From the NCBI RefSeq assembly GCF_003865345.1, contig NZ_RMVE01000003.1, positions 186,001 to 250,000 of the forward strand: a stretch of 64,000 bases of DNA, written 5' to 3'. The notes below the pieces were generated by a model. That model did no database searches and had not been told where the DNA came from. It worked only from the letters and a program-made list of their open reading frames with translations. Below are positions 1 through 8,275 of this stretch, one piece after another. Each line of letters begins with the position of its first letter. Within the stretch, counting starts at the first letter, position 1. The position numbers and the translations under genes were made by a program. The DNA comes from Nonlabens xiamenensis (GTDB lineage: Bacteria; Bacteroidota; Bacteroidia; Flavobacteriales; Flavobacteriaceae).

Positions 1-2718
1 TCCATCATCTGGATTAAATCCAAAAGCAGGAGTCAGAATATTAGAATTGATTATACTCTTTTTGGGGTTGTAAAGATTACGGTCATAATCATCAGACAAT
101 CTTATTCTTGCACCTTTGACGTTTTTAAAGGTATTGTCTTTTGTTTTATGATCATAAATAGAAATACCTTTTCCATTTTCTAAATCGTAAATGTCGTTAT
201 TCTGACCACCGATGATACGAATCTTGATACGATTTCTACCGTCACCCATGGCTTGAATAATATCATCATCATCAAGGGCATAAATCCAAATTTCGTCGGT
301 TTCCTCGGCCAAAAAAGTACGCTGGGAAACGATTTCGGCCTTCTCTCCCCCTTTATTCCTGTATATAGTCACCTTGGTTTTCCCGTCAGCTATGCGGTCA
401 ATGATGACAAAATCATCCTTGTCCGTTCCAGTCATGATGCCCAATTGCGCCAAATAATCGTAGTAGCGATCAGCGATATCTACCAATTTGTCCCTACGAG
501 CCTTCATACTAGTGATAATGGTTTGGGTAGTTGGGTGCGGGTAGATTTCTTCAGGCAGCTCTCTGAACGCCTCTTCAATCACTTCATCCGTTAGGTTTTC
601 CTGAATGTGCCGGGCTTGACTGAGCCAAATTTCTCGATCAGCTCCCTGTGCGATACTCCGGTCTAAATAAGCTGCAGCAGTATTGAACCATTTAACATTG
701 TCCAGGTCTTTATCATAGGTAGCAAATTGGTTAGTCAAGCCTACCATGACTCTCAGAGTGGCAAATATGGCTCCATCAAAATTAGAATAGGCCTGATCTC
801 TATCCCTGGGGATTGCTTTGAAGGTACTGTTACCTTCCTCGTCTTTAAATTGGGCCCAGCGCCATTGATCCTGGTGGCGGTCCCAGTCACCGATCAGCAT
901 ATCAAACATACGGGCACGAACGTAAAATGGCTGATCCACCTTGAATCGTTCATCCTCGCGCAATTTGGCAAATAAATCAGATGTTGACTCAATGTCTCCC
1001 GGTTTTCCAAAGCTGGCTAAATCATCATGATTTTCTTCTGGACGTTCTACCAACATGTAGAGTTCGTCACCATAATTCCTATTGTATTGTCCCAGCGCTT
1101 TTTGTTTGGGCAGGTAGTATATTTCTGGGTTGGTATGATAGACCCCAACAGCGTTACTTAATGTAGGTAATGTTGTGAAAGCATAAGGATGAGCAGCGGT
1201 ATAAAAATCAAAAAGCAAATCTTCGGCGGTAGTGTCCTCAAAACCTTCTGCCACATCATTTTCCTTAAACACCGTAGTTTGTAGGAATTGAACCGCACTT
1301 TTTTTCAAGGCCCTGAAATTATATTCCCTGCCTTGTTTATCGGTTACCCTCAATGATCTTGTTTGGTGACCACCACCAGCACGTTCCACAGTGAGACCTC
1401 CTTTCAATGTATCCAGTAAAGCTACTTTGGCGTTGATCTTGGTCCCGTATAAATCTCGGTATTTGGTTCCCCAAACGGATTCAAACACATCTCCCTTCTC
1501 TACTCTTTCTTGGTCGTATACACTCGCTTTCGCGAAAGCGGGATACTCTTCTGGCAAGCTTTCCATATCAAAGGACTCGGGCGTTTCAATCGCTTTGTGG
1601 GTAAATAAAAGTTTTTCTTTTCCTCCCTCAAAACCGTAGTACCGTACCCAACTACTTCCATCTTCCATAACGTCTAAACGTACAAACCCATTTCCTCCGT
1701 AGGAAAACAGACCGTCGTAACTTAAGGAGGCATAGCCTTTTTTAGAACCACTTCCGGAAACGATCTGACGAATTCCGTCATTCTCAATGTACTGTAAAGT
1801 ATGTTCATGACCGCTGGCGAAAATAAGTCTGCTGGCCGTAGAAGCCCGAGCCAGTGCCGTGATGCGATTCACCATCTCCTGATAACGCTTATTTTGCTTA
1901 TCCTGTGCACTTACTCCGCCACTGGTTCTGATCTGGGACACTAGCGAACCGAGAATAGGAACAGGAATACCTTCTTGTGAAGGATACAGATGCTTAACGG
2001 CGGCGTATTGACCTCCATGAATACCATTGGTGTACAACGGGTGATGCAAGGCAAAAACAATGGTTTTGTCCTGATTTTTTTTCAGCTCACCTTCTACTTC
2101 CAGAAAGAACTCTTCCCGGGTTTTTATTTCCTCACAATCATCATTAATGGTGGGGTGCTGGTTCCACTGGGCCAGGTACCACTGACTGTCCACAATTATA
2201 AGTTGAACCCGTTTGGAAAGGTCGATACTTTCTATGGGGCATCCTACTTTAGGCTTCCAGATGTCTTTATCATCCAGCGCTTTTTCAATGTATTCTTTTT
2301 CTCGCTCAACGTTATCCAACCCTTCATCGTACCAGTCGTGATTCCCGGGAATGAAAACCGTGGTACCGTTAAAGATTTTGGCCACTTCAATTTGGGCGTT
2401 GAGATGATTTTCTGCGATTGGTCGATAATCTGAATCTTTTTTAGGCATTCCATTCGGATAGATGTTGTCTCCCAAAAAAATTAAATGATCCTTTTCAGTA
2501 CTTTGGTTTTGCAGATAACTTTCTAGTGCTAATAAACCATCGCTTTTACCACCCATAGGGGATTTACCCACATCACCTATCAAATAAAATGTCTTGAGGA
2601 TTTTCTCCTGATCGGGGAAATCCTTCTGCTCGATACTCTCTTTGTATTGAGGTTTAAAACTGGCACAACCAGCGATAAAGAGGACGAAGAGTAATAAAAG
2701 AATGTTATTTTTATTCAT
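1..2718 (-). CDS. Metallophosphoesterase lipoprotein, C-terminus cut off by window edge
   Basis: The frame is open from the start codon at 2718 to the window edge, giving 906 codons with no stop, so the C-terminus is missing. A lipoprotein signal ends at a Cys in FIAGCAS. Calcineurin-like metallophosphoesterase motifs follow: GDVG, GDNIYP, GNHDWY, HHPLYT and GHEHT. The several hundred residues after the phosphatase domain contain stretches such as RARMFDMLIGDWDRH that resemble long Bacteroidetes metallophosphoesterases. In my recollection of that family a C-terminal outer-membrane barrel can follow, but that part is not visible here. It probably acts at the cell envelope on an unknown phosphoester. 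One iterated palindrome lies in frame and encodes AFAKA near residue 395. The phosphatase call is firm; substrate and C-terminal fold are not. Confidence 0.88.
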   Translation of the reverse strand, partial: MNKNNILLLLFVLFIAGCASFKPQYKESIEQKDFPDQEKILKTFYLIGDVGKSPMGGKSDGLLALESYLQNQSTEKDHLIFLGDNIYPNGMPKKDSDYRPIAENHLNAQIEVAKIFNGTTVFIPGNHDWYDEGLDNVEREKEYIEKALDDKDIWKPKVGCPIESIDLSKRVQLIIVDSQWYLAQWNQHPTINDDCEEIKTREEFFLEVEGELKKNQDKTIVFALHHPLYTNGIHGGQYAAVKHLYPSQEGIPVPILGSLVSQIRTSGGVSAQDKQNKRYQEMVNRITALARASTASRLIFASGHEHTLQYIENDGIRQIVSGSGSKKGYASLSYDGLFSYGGNGFVRLDVMEDGSSWVRYYGFEGGKEKLLFTHKAIETPESFDMESLPEEYPAFAKASVYDQERVEKGDVFESVWGTKYRDLYGTKINAKVALLDTLKGGLTVERAGGGHQTRSLRVTDKQGREYNFRALKKSAVQFLQTTVFKENDVAEGFEDTTAEDLLFDFYTAAHPYAFTTLPTLSNAVGVYHTNPEIYYLPKQKALGQYNRNYGDELYMLVERPEENHDDLASFGKPGDIESTSDLFAKLREDERFKVDQPFYVRARMFDMLIGDWDRHQDQWRWAQFKDEEGNSTFKAIPRDRDQAYSNFDGAIFATLRVMVGLTNQFATYDKDLDNVKWFNTAAAYLDRSIAQGADREIWLSQARHIQENLTDEVIEEAFRELPEEIYPHPTTQTIITSMKARRDKLVDIADRYYDYLAQLGIMTGTDKDDFVIIDRIADGKTKVTIYRNKGGEKAEIVSQRTFLAEETDEIWIYALDDDDIIQAMGDGRNRIKIRIIGGQNNDIYDLENGKGISIYDHKTKDNTFKNVKGARIRLSDDYDRNLYNPKKSIINSNILTPAFGFNPDDG
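1525..1540. repeat. Iterated palindrome copy 1 (perfect)
   Basis: CGCTTTCGCGAAAGCG lies inside the metallophosphoesterase gene and is read as AFAKA on the minus strand. Confidence 0.95.
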
Positions 2719-2736
2719 ATGTAGTTGAATACTTTT

Positions 2737-2744
2737 TATTTTAG
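2737..2744 (+). promoter_or_regulatory. Probable -7 box for the HD-PycTM gene
   Basis: TATTTTAG matches TAnnTTTG at 7 of 8 positions and ends 15 nt before the start codon at 2760. The surrounding 16 bases, TTATTTTAGCAGCAAA, recur upstream of the tlpA-like gene at 6409. Confidence 0.5.
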
Positions 2745-2759
2745 CAGCAAATCAAATAA

Positions 2760-3959
2760 ATGAGCGATATCTATAAAAAAGCTGATGATTTTGTATTAAA
2801 TCTGTTAAAAAACGAGCTTGATGATAAATATGTGTACCATAATTATACACATACAAAGCGTGTTGTTAAAAGTACACAGGAAATCATTGACAATTCTGAA
2901 ATCGATGTTAAAGAGCAAAAGGCGCTGATTTTGGCAGCCTGGCTGCACGATACCGGCTATATTGAAGGTGCGGAAGGACATGAAGAAAAGAGTGCCGAGA
3001 TAGCAGATTCATTCCTATCTGAACAAGGAGAAAATCAGGAATTAATTCAGCTGGTAAAGCAATTAATTTTAGCGACTAAATTCAACGATATACCCAAGGG
3101 AAAATTAGAGGAAATAATCCGAGATGCAGATGCCTCGCATTTTGCCAAAGATTATTATCAGGAGACCAGCGAACTTCTTAAGCAGGAATATAAATTAAGA
3201 GGTAAAGAATATACCAACAAAGAGTGGAGGAATGAAAATATCAAAGTTTTTACTGAAAAGCATCGTTATTACAGTGAGTATGCCATAAAAAACTGGAATA
3301 CGAACAAAAATGAGAACCTGCTCAAGTTGATCAAAAAGAAAAAGAAGAAAAAGAAGAAATATGACAAGGAAAAAATTAAGGTTGATCTAAAGAATCAAAG
3401 TCCAGAACGTGCCATTCAAACCTTGTTCCGTACAACCTTGAGAAACCACATCAAGTTAAGTGATATAGCAGATACCAAAGCGAACATCTTATTATCTGTC
3501 AATGCTATTATTATTTCGCTTGCCTTGGCCAATATAATCCCTAAATTGGATCAACTGTCTAACAGGCATTTGTTATGGCCTACCTTGGTGCTAATTCTCT
3601 TTTCTGTTGCCAGTATTATTTTATCCATCATGTCCACGAGACCTAATGTGACCAGTGGAGAATTCACGGATGAGCAAGTGGAAAAACGCGAAGTCAACCT
3701 TTTGTTCTTCGGAAATTTTCATAAAGTCCCTTTTAAAAGGTACCAAAAAGCTTTAATGGGTTTGATTGATAGCAAAGAAGAAGTCTATGAATCCTTGTTG
3801 AAAGATCTTTGGTTACTGGGGGTAGTCTTGAATAGAAAATATACTTTACTTAGATGGACCTATACCATTTTTATGGTTGGAATCATTACAAGTGTTTTGG
3901 CTTTCGTCATCGCATTTGCAACCACCGACTTTCAACAGATTACAGATGTAATTCCTTAA
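2760..3959 (+). CDS. HD-domain phosphohydrolase fused to a Pycsar-type membrane effector domain (PycTM)
   Basis: The N-terminal half (residues 20-180) is an HD metal-dependent phosphohydrolase: His27, the HD pair at 63-64 in AAWLHDTGY, and an Asp near 122 in IRDADAS. A run of nine lysines (192-200) forms the linker. Residues about 220-390 match the PycTM/DUF5706 type of membrane domain, with the hallmark LSDIADTKANILLSVNA followed by hydrophobic segments at about 243-262, 272-291 and 363-386. In Pycsar defence such domains respond to cyclic nucleotides, and HD domains can degrade nucleotides. No nucleotide cyclase lies next to it, so a defence role is inference. Its last 20 bases overlap the convergent GAF gene. 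Domain calls are confident; function is not. Confidence 0.85.
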   Translation: MSDIYKKADDFVLNLLKNELDDKYVYHNYTHTKRVVKSTQEIIDNSEIDVKEQKALILAAWLHDTGYIEGAEGHEEKSAEIADSFLSEQGENQELIQLVKQLILATKFNDIPKGKLEEIIRDADASHFAKDYYQETSELLKQEYKLRGKEYTNKEWRNENIKVFTEKHRYYSEYAIKNWNTNKNENLLKLIKKKKKKKKKYDKEKIKVDLKNQSPERAIQTLFRTTLRNHIKLSDIADTKANILLSVNAIIISLALANIIPKLDQLSNRHLLWPTLVLILFSVASIILSIMSTRPNVTSGEFTDEQVEKREVNLLFFGNFHKVPFKRYQKALMGLIDSKEEVYESLLKDLWLLGVVLNRKYTLLRWTYTIFMVGIITSVLAFVIAFATTDFQQITDVIP

Positions 3960-6321
3960 CGAGATCGTCGTATGATAAAGTACCTTTAGAAGACTCTGTG
4001 TTATAGAGTATGTTGACCCGAAGGGCTTTCAGCCCTACAACTCCTTGAACGTCCTCAAGTTCAAGATTTTCTACCTGAGCCCCCAACATTTTCTTATGTT
4101 GTAGGAAGTTGATATAACGCATATACTCACGTTCTGTCTCCTTATTGGTATAAATAATGGCAATTTTACCTTTTTGGGTAATGCGCTCATTGGTATTTTT
4201 GATATTCGCTTTATCAATTCGCTTCTTGATCACCTCGTATCTGGCATTGTAAGTTCCATCCACGTCAAACCTTTTCTCATCAATGCGATATCTAATGCTC
4301 AAAGTGTTATCAAATACCAATATCATGGACGCAGCCTCGATGACAGTCGGCAAGTCTTCCTGTATGGTATAAAATTGATTTTCCATCTCAATCATCGTCT
4401 GCAACTGCCACAACCTAAGATTGTACAGATAAACGATGTTGAATTCCATTTCATTGGCGATGCTGGGCCCTACATAGATGTTATGCTCCACCCCATCAGT
4501 TTTAAATCGTTCAAAGTAGTGTGGAAAAATTTGTTGCGCCTCCTTTTGACGTCTATCTATAGTGGTCGATAAGGCCTCATTAATAGATTGTACTGTTCTA
4601 TCGTAATTGTTTCTGTTGGCATAAATCACCCCAGATGTCGGATCTAAGTCCTGCTGATAGACGTAAACCATCTCCTTGATTTCTGGAGACAAGCCTACCA
4701 AATGTTTCATTATCGGGTTGATTTCTTCAGTAAGCAATTTGATGATTTCCCGTTCAGAATTGGCATCGATAAAGCCGTCTTCCAACTCTTTGTAATATTC
4801 TTCAACTCTATAGGAAATCTGATCGTAGATCGGTAGCGGCTCCACCTCTTTTGATTGTGCAAATATTTGGCTTACAATCTTCAACTGATTGATCAAGTCT
4901 TCCTTGATACTATTATTTCGCGCATCGCTACTCCCTACAATATCAATCTGACCGTAAAGCGGGTGAATATCTGGAAACCTTACATCTTTAAAAGTTTCAG
5001 TGGCTTTGTTTTTATTTCTGGCTTTGATGAGCCTTCTGGCTTCTCTCTCAAATTTCCACTGAACACTAGGATGGATAGAAGTACATTCTGTTTGAATCAG
5101 TGCCTTTATCCTATTTTCATTTTCTTGTTCCGTACGCACGAGAGCAGCCTTAATATAATTGGCGACCGCATCAATTTTCATGGCATTAAAACTATTCAAT
5201 GCAAATTTCTTTCTGCTCACGATTTCGAGCACTCCTATTAATTTAGTGCCTTTAGCGATCGGATAAAGTATGGCACTTTCAACCCCTTTCCGCTGTAGAT
5301 TGTCCGTTAAAAATTTATTCTCAATATCGGCTGCATAAGATGCCACGTCAGTAATAACTAATGGCTCGTAGTCTTCGATTAAATGTTTATAGCTATCGGC
5401 GCAAAGTGCATTTTCACAAGTCTTCTCATGACTTTCTCCCAAAATAAAACTTTCAGGATTGTTATATACCATTGTCTCAAATGTCCTGTCATAATTATCA
5501 AAAGCAGTAAAACCGACTCGCAATTGATCCAGATTGAACATATTCTTAAATATGGTTTCAATCTTTTTGGTTTGATCATTCTTGGTATTGTTGTAATCCA
5601 ATAGGATTGTTTTAAGGTCAGAAATTGCCTTATCCATGGTCACATCGGTGAAGGAGATGATACCGAATCCTTCAAAGGTATAAGCGTTTTCAGGAAAATA
5701 TTGTTTCCATAGGCTTTCGTTCTCTGGTTGACGCAGTAGATTTTTAATATCTGAATCCGTCAATAGTAGCTTCTGATCGTTGAGCAAAACATCAACAAAA
5801 TCTGCATTATATGTGATTCTATAGGTACGTAAGGCACCAGTAGCGTCTGGAATCTCGCAGAACATTGGCCTGGAGATGTCTATGATTTTACCGTAAAACT
5901 TATTGAGAATAATACCGCACTTCATGCGCAGGAGGTCAAACCCATCTTCCATTTTACGGATACTGAATTCAAAATCCGGACCTGCAGCATCAAGAATATT
6001 TTCTAATCTTTTGGTTTTATTAAAGAGGAGATCGGAAAATGGTACCGTCGCCGCCTTGATTTCGTTCATGGTCAGGGCTGCCGGAAATAAATCAGACAGC
6101 AGTACACTTACACTTTCCTCGTATTTAAAAATATCCTCAGGGAGAATACCATCTACTAAGGCTTCATGATCTTCTGCATACCTAAGCACTGATGATATAT
6201 ACAGCTTTTTGAAATTGCTTTTCTCGTATTCCAGGCGCTTTTCATACTGCTCTACTACCTTTTTGAAGGTCAGTACCACCTTCATGTCAACGGTATTGGT
6301 ATTTTGATTTGTGCCCTTCAT
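3940..6321 (-). CDS. GAF-domain protein of unknown function
   Basis: This 793-residue protein has no signal peptide or clear membrane segment, so it is probably cytoplasmic. A GAF-like ligand-binding domain is seen at about residues 255-395, with stretches such as GVESAILYPIAKGTKLIGVLEIVS. The flanking N-terminal (about 250 residues) and C-terminal (about 400 residues) regions are mostly helical, and I do not recognise an output domain (no kinase, GGDEF or HTH). It converges on and overlaps the HD-PycTM gene by 20 bp. A TATATTTA box ends only 4 nt before the ATG, so the transcript may be leaderless. A sensory or scaffold role is a guess from the GAF domain alone. Confidence 0.75.
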   Translation of the reverse strand: MKGTNQNTNTVDMKVVLTFKKVVEQYEKRLEYEKSNFKKLYISSVLRYAEDHEALVDGILPEDIFKYEESVSVLLSDLFPAALTMNEIKAATVPFSDLLFNKTKRLENILDAAGPDFEFSIRKMEDGFDLLRMKCGIILNKFYGKIIDISRPMFCEIPDATGALRTYRITYNADFVDVLLNDQKLLLTDSDIKNLLRQPENESLWKQYFPENAYTFEGFGIISFTDVTMDKAISDLKTILLDYNNTKNDQTKKIETIFKNMFNLDQLRVGFTAFDNYDRTFETMVYNNPESFILGESHEKTCENALCADSYKHLIEDYEPLVITDVASYAADIENKFLTDNLQRKGVESAILYPIAKGTKLIGVLEIVSRKKFALNSFNAMKIDAVANYIKAALVRTEQENENRIKALIQTECTSIHPSVQWKFEREARRLIKARNKNKATETFKDVRFPDIHPLYGQIDIVGSSDARNNSIKEDLINQLKIVSQIFAQSKEVEPLPIYDQISYRVEEYYKELEDGFIDANSEREIIKLLTEEINPIMKHLVGLSPEIKEMVYVYQQDLDPTSGVIYANRNNYDRTVQSINEALSTTIDRRQKEAQQIFPHYFERFKTDGVEHNIYVGPSIANEMEFNIVYLYNLRLWQLQTMIEMENQFYTIQEDLPTVIEAASMILVFDNTLSIRYRIDEKRFDVDGTYNARYEVIKKRIDKANIKNTNERITQKGKIAIIYTNKETEREYMRYINFLQHKKMLGAQVENLELEDVQGVVGLKALRVNILYNTESSKGTLSYDDLVKELHL

Positions 6322-6325
6322 ACTT

Positions 6326-6333
6326 TAAATATA
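6326..6333 (-). promoter_or_regulatory. -7-like box 4 nt from the start of the GAF gene
   Basis: On the minus strand TATATTTA is followed by AAGT and then the ATG. It matches TAnnTTTG at 7 of 8 positions. The spacing would put transcription start at or next to the start codon. Confidence 0.5.
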
Positions 6334-6409
6334 GGAATTTTCTTCCCTTAGATTTTTGAGCTGACTAGAATTTTGAAAAGTTTAACCCAAAAAAGCAGGC
6401 TAAAACCAT

Positions 6410-6417
6410 TATTTTAG
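6410..6417 (+). promoter_or_regulatory. Probable -7 box for the TlpA-like gene
   Basis: TATTTTAG lies 19 nt before the ATG at 6437, in the same 16-base context as the box at 2737. Confidence 0.45.
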
Positions 6418-6436
6418 CAGCAAAAGTACGTTTTTC

Positions 6437-7570
6437 ATGAAGTATATAATTGCTTTGCTATCTGTTTTGGTCATCAATTCTTGCCAAGACAAAACAACCG
6501 AAACCTCTTATCTGATTTCTGGAGAAGCCCCTGGGGTAGCCAATGGCTTGCGACTCTACTTAAATAAACTGGATGAAAATAGAAAAACAGTGGTGTTGGA
6601 CACAAGTATAGTCATGGATGAAAACTTCCATTTTGACAGCGCACCACGTACTGAAAATGAAGAATTGAGGTTTATTACCCTGGATGGTAGTAATTCCAAT
6701 CTGATCCTGTTAACAGCAAACGAGCCTATTAGACTTACCATAGAAAAAGACAGCCTGCACTACAGCCGCATTGAAGGAAGCCCAAGCAGTTCTGCATTGC
6801 AAGCCTTCAAACGAAAGCAAGCCGAGTATATGAAAAGGGTAAATGAATTCAACCAAGAACGAATTCAAGCCATGAAGAGTAAGGAGAACAACAAGGTGAT
6901 GGCTGCCAGTGCCAAATGGCAAGCTGCAGAGGAACATTTTGTAGAAAAATCAATGGAAATGATTAAAGCTAATCAACAAAATCTTGTTTCCATCATGATC
7001 TTGGGCGAACTCCTCAATGCTAAAATAATGGACGCCACAGAAGCCCGTGTTCAATTTGATGAAGTGAATCCAACTATCCAAAACACCAGTCTTGGTCAGA
7101 ACGTTAACGAATTCCTAAAGAAATCTGAATCGGTAGCAGTTGGATCCAAAGCACCTTATTTTGAAGGTAAAAATCCTGAGGGAAATATCTTGAAGTTACC
7201 AGAAGTTTTAGGTAAGGTCACCTTGATCGATTTTTGGGCCTCTTGGTGCGGTCCTTGTCGTCGTGAGAACCCGAATGTAGTGGCAGCTTATGAAAAATAC
7301 CACGACAAAGGCTTTAATATCATAAGTGTTTCATTGGATAGACCTAACAATGAATCTGCGTGGAAACAGGCCATAGAAAAAGATAAAATGACTTGGAATC
7401 ATATTTCTAGGCTCCAATATTTTGGCCCTATTGCCAAGTTGTATAACGTCAGTGCTATCCCAGCCACATTCTTGCTCGATGAAGATGGTGTGATCATAGA
7501 CACTAATTTGAGAGGCCAAGCTTTACATGAAAGACTCGAGGAGCTATTGGGAGACGCTAAAAAGTCATAA
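6437..7570 (+). CDS. TlpA-family thioredoxin-like lipoprotein with N-terminal DUF4369-type domain
   Basis: A lipoprotein signal ends at the Cys in VINSCQD, so the 377-residue protein is probably anchored in the periplasm. Residues about 25-125 resemble the DUF4369 beta domain common in Bacteroidetes (SGEAPGVANGLRLYL). A helical linker follows. The C-terminal AhpC/TlpA thioredoxin fold starts near residue 235 (VGSKAPYFEG) and carries the redox pair Cys271-Cys274 in WASWCGPC and a cis-proline at AIPATF. It is expected to act in periplasmic thiol-disulfide exchange. It is transcribed alone, divergent from the GAF gene. The partner protein is unknown. Confidence 0.92.
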   Translation: MKYIIALLSVLVINSCQDKTTETSYLISGEAPGVANGLRLYLNKLDENRKTVVLDTSIVMDENFHFDSAPRTENEELRFITLDGSNSNLILLTANEPIRLTIEKDSLHYSRIEGSPSSSALQAFKRKQAEYMKRVNEFNQERIQAMKSKENNKVMAASAKWQAAEEHFVEKSMEMIKANQQNLVSIMILGELLNAKIMDATEARVQFDEVNPTIQNTSLGQNVNEFLKKSESVAVGSKAPYFEGKNPEGNILKLPEVLGKVTLIDFWASWCGPCRRENPNVVAAYEKYHDKGFNIISVSLDRPNNESAWKQAIEKDKMTWNHISRLQYFGPIAKLYNVSAIPATFLLDEDGVIIDTNLRGQALHERLEELLGDAKKS

Positions 7571-7591
7571 CGCCCTCAACAGAGTAGACCG

Positions 7592-8227
7592 TTAGATTTT
7601 GCCTAACTTGATCAAAACAAAAAGTGCTATGATAGGCAGTAGTAAAGCAATCACTGTTATTGTATTGGTATAGATTAATTCATAATCATAAACGATGGTC
7701 ATCAAGTAGCCTGCGACAGCACCTCCAAAATGTGCATCGTGACCAATATTGTCATTGCGTTTCTTCATGCCGTAAATAGAATACACCAAATAACCGATTC
7801 CAAAAATATAGCCGGGTATTCCAAAATAGATTTGCATATTCGGATCCAAGAGTATTGCGCTGTATAAGATTCCTGAGACCGCTCCACTGGCTCCAAGCGC
7901 TGAATAGTGGTACTCATTTTTGTGAAATAAATAACTCAAAAAGTTACCACCCAACAAGCTCACTAGATAAATAATAATGAACTTGATATCACCCAGTGCT
8001 CGCACCACTTCGTCAGCAAAAAAGAACAAAGTGACCATATTAACAAAAAGGTGATTGATATCAACATGTAAGAATCCGCTGGTGAAAAACCTATATTGCT
8101 CACCTCGTTGTATTCCAGCGATGTTAAATAAGTATTTACCCCTAAAGGCATAGTCCTTAAATCCTTTGATGCTAATAATGATATTGGCCACGATCACGGC
8201 CACGGTGACAAGATCCAAACTGTACAT
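7592..8227 (-). CDS. Rhomboid-family intramembrane serine protease
   Basis: The 211-residue protein has six or more hydrophobic segments and the rhomboid catalytic dyad: Ser in GASGAVSG and His in HDAHFGG. The loop motif HVDINHLFVNM matches the H/N residues of rhomboid TM2. These enzymes cleave membrane proteins within the bilayer; the substrate here cannot be told. The gene is convergent with tlpA (21 bp apart) and divergent from the acyltransferase at 8276. Confidence 0.93.
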   Translation of the reverse strand: MYSLDLVTVAVIVANIIISIKGFKDYAFRGKYLFNIAGIQRGEQYRFFTSGFLHVDINHLFVNMVTLFFFADEVVRALGDIKFIIIYLVSLLGGNFLSYLFHKNEYHYSALGASGAVSGILYSAILLDPNMQIYFGIPGYIFGIGYLVYSIYGMKKRNDNIGHDAHFGGAVAGYLMTIVYDYELIYTNTITVIALLLPIIALFVLIKLGKI

Positions 8228-8253
8228 AGGTCATTTTGTTGCCGACAAGATAG

Positions 8254-8261
8254 TATATTTG
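8254..8261 (+). promoter_or_regulatory. -7 box (TAnnTTTG) of the acyltransferase gene
   Basis: TATATTTG is a perfect match, 14 nt before the ATG at 8276. No Shine-Dalgarno sequence lies between them. Confidence 0.7.
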
Positions 8262-8275
8262 CCTAAAAACACGAC

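Noticed and set aside
253-2433. Several plus-strand open frames in the first 2.5 kb
   Set aside because: They lie opposite the continuous minus-strand metallophosphoesterase frame, which has clear family motifs; none of the plus frames has a recognisable domain.
2760-6321. A complete Pycsar defence operon
   Set aside because: No cyclase gene is present and the GAF gene is convergent rather than cotranscribed.
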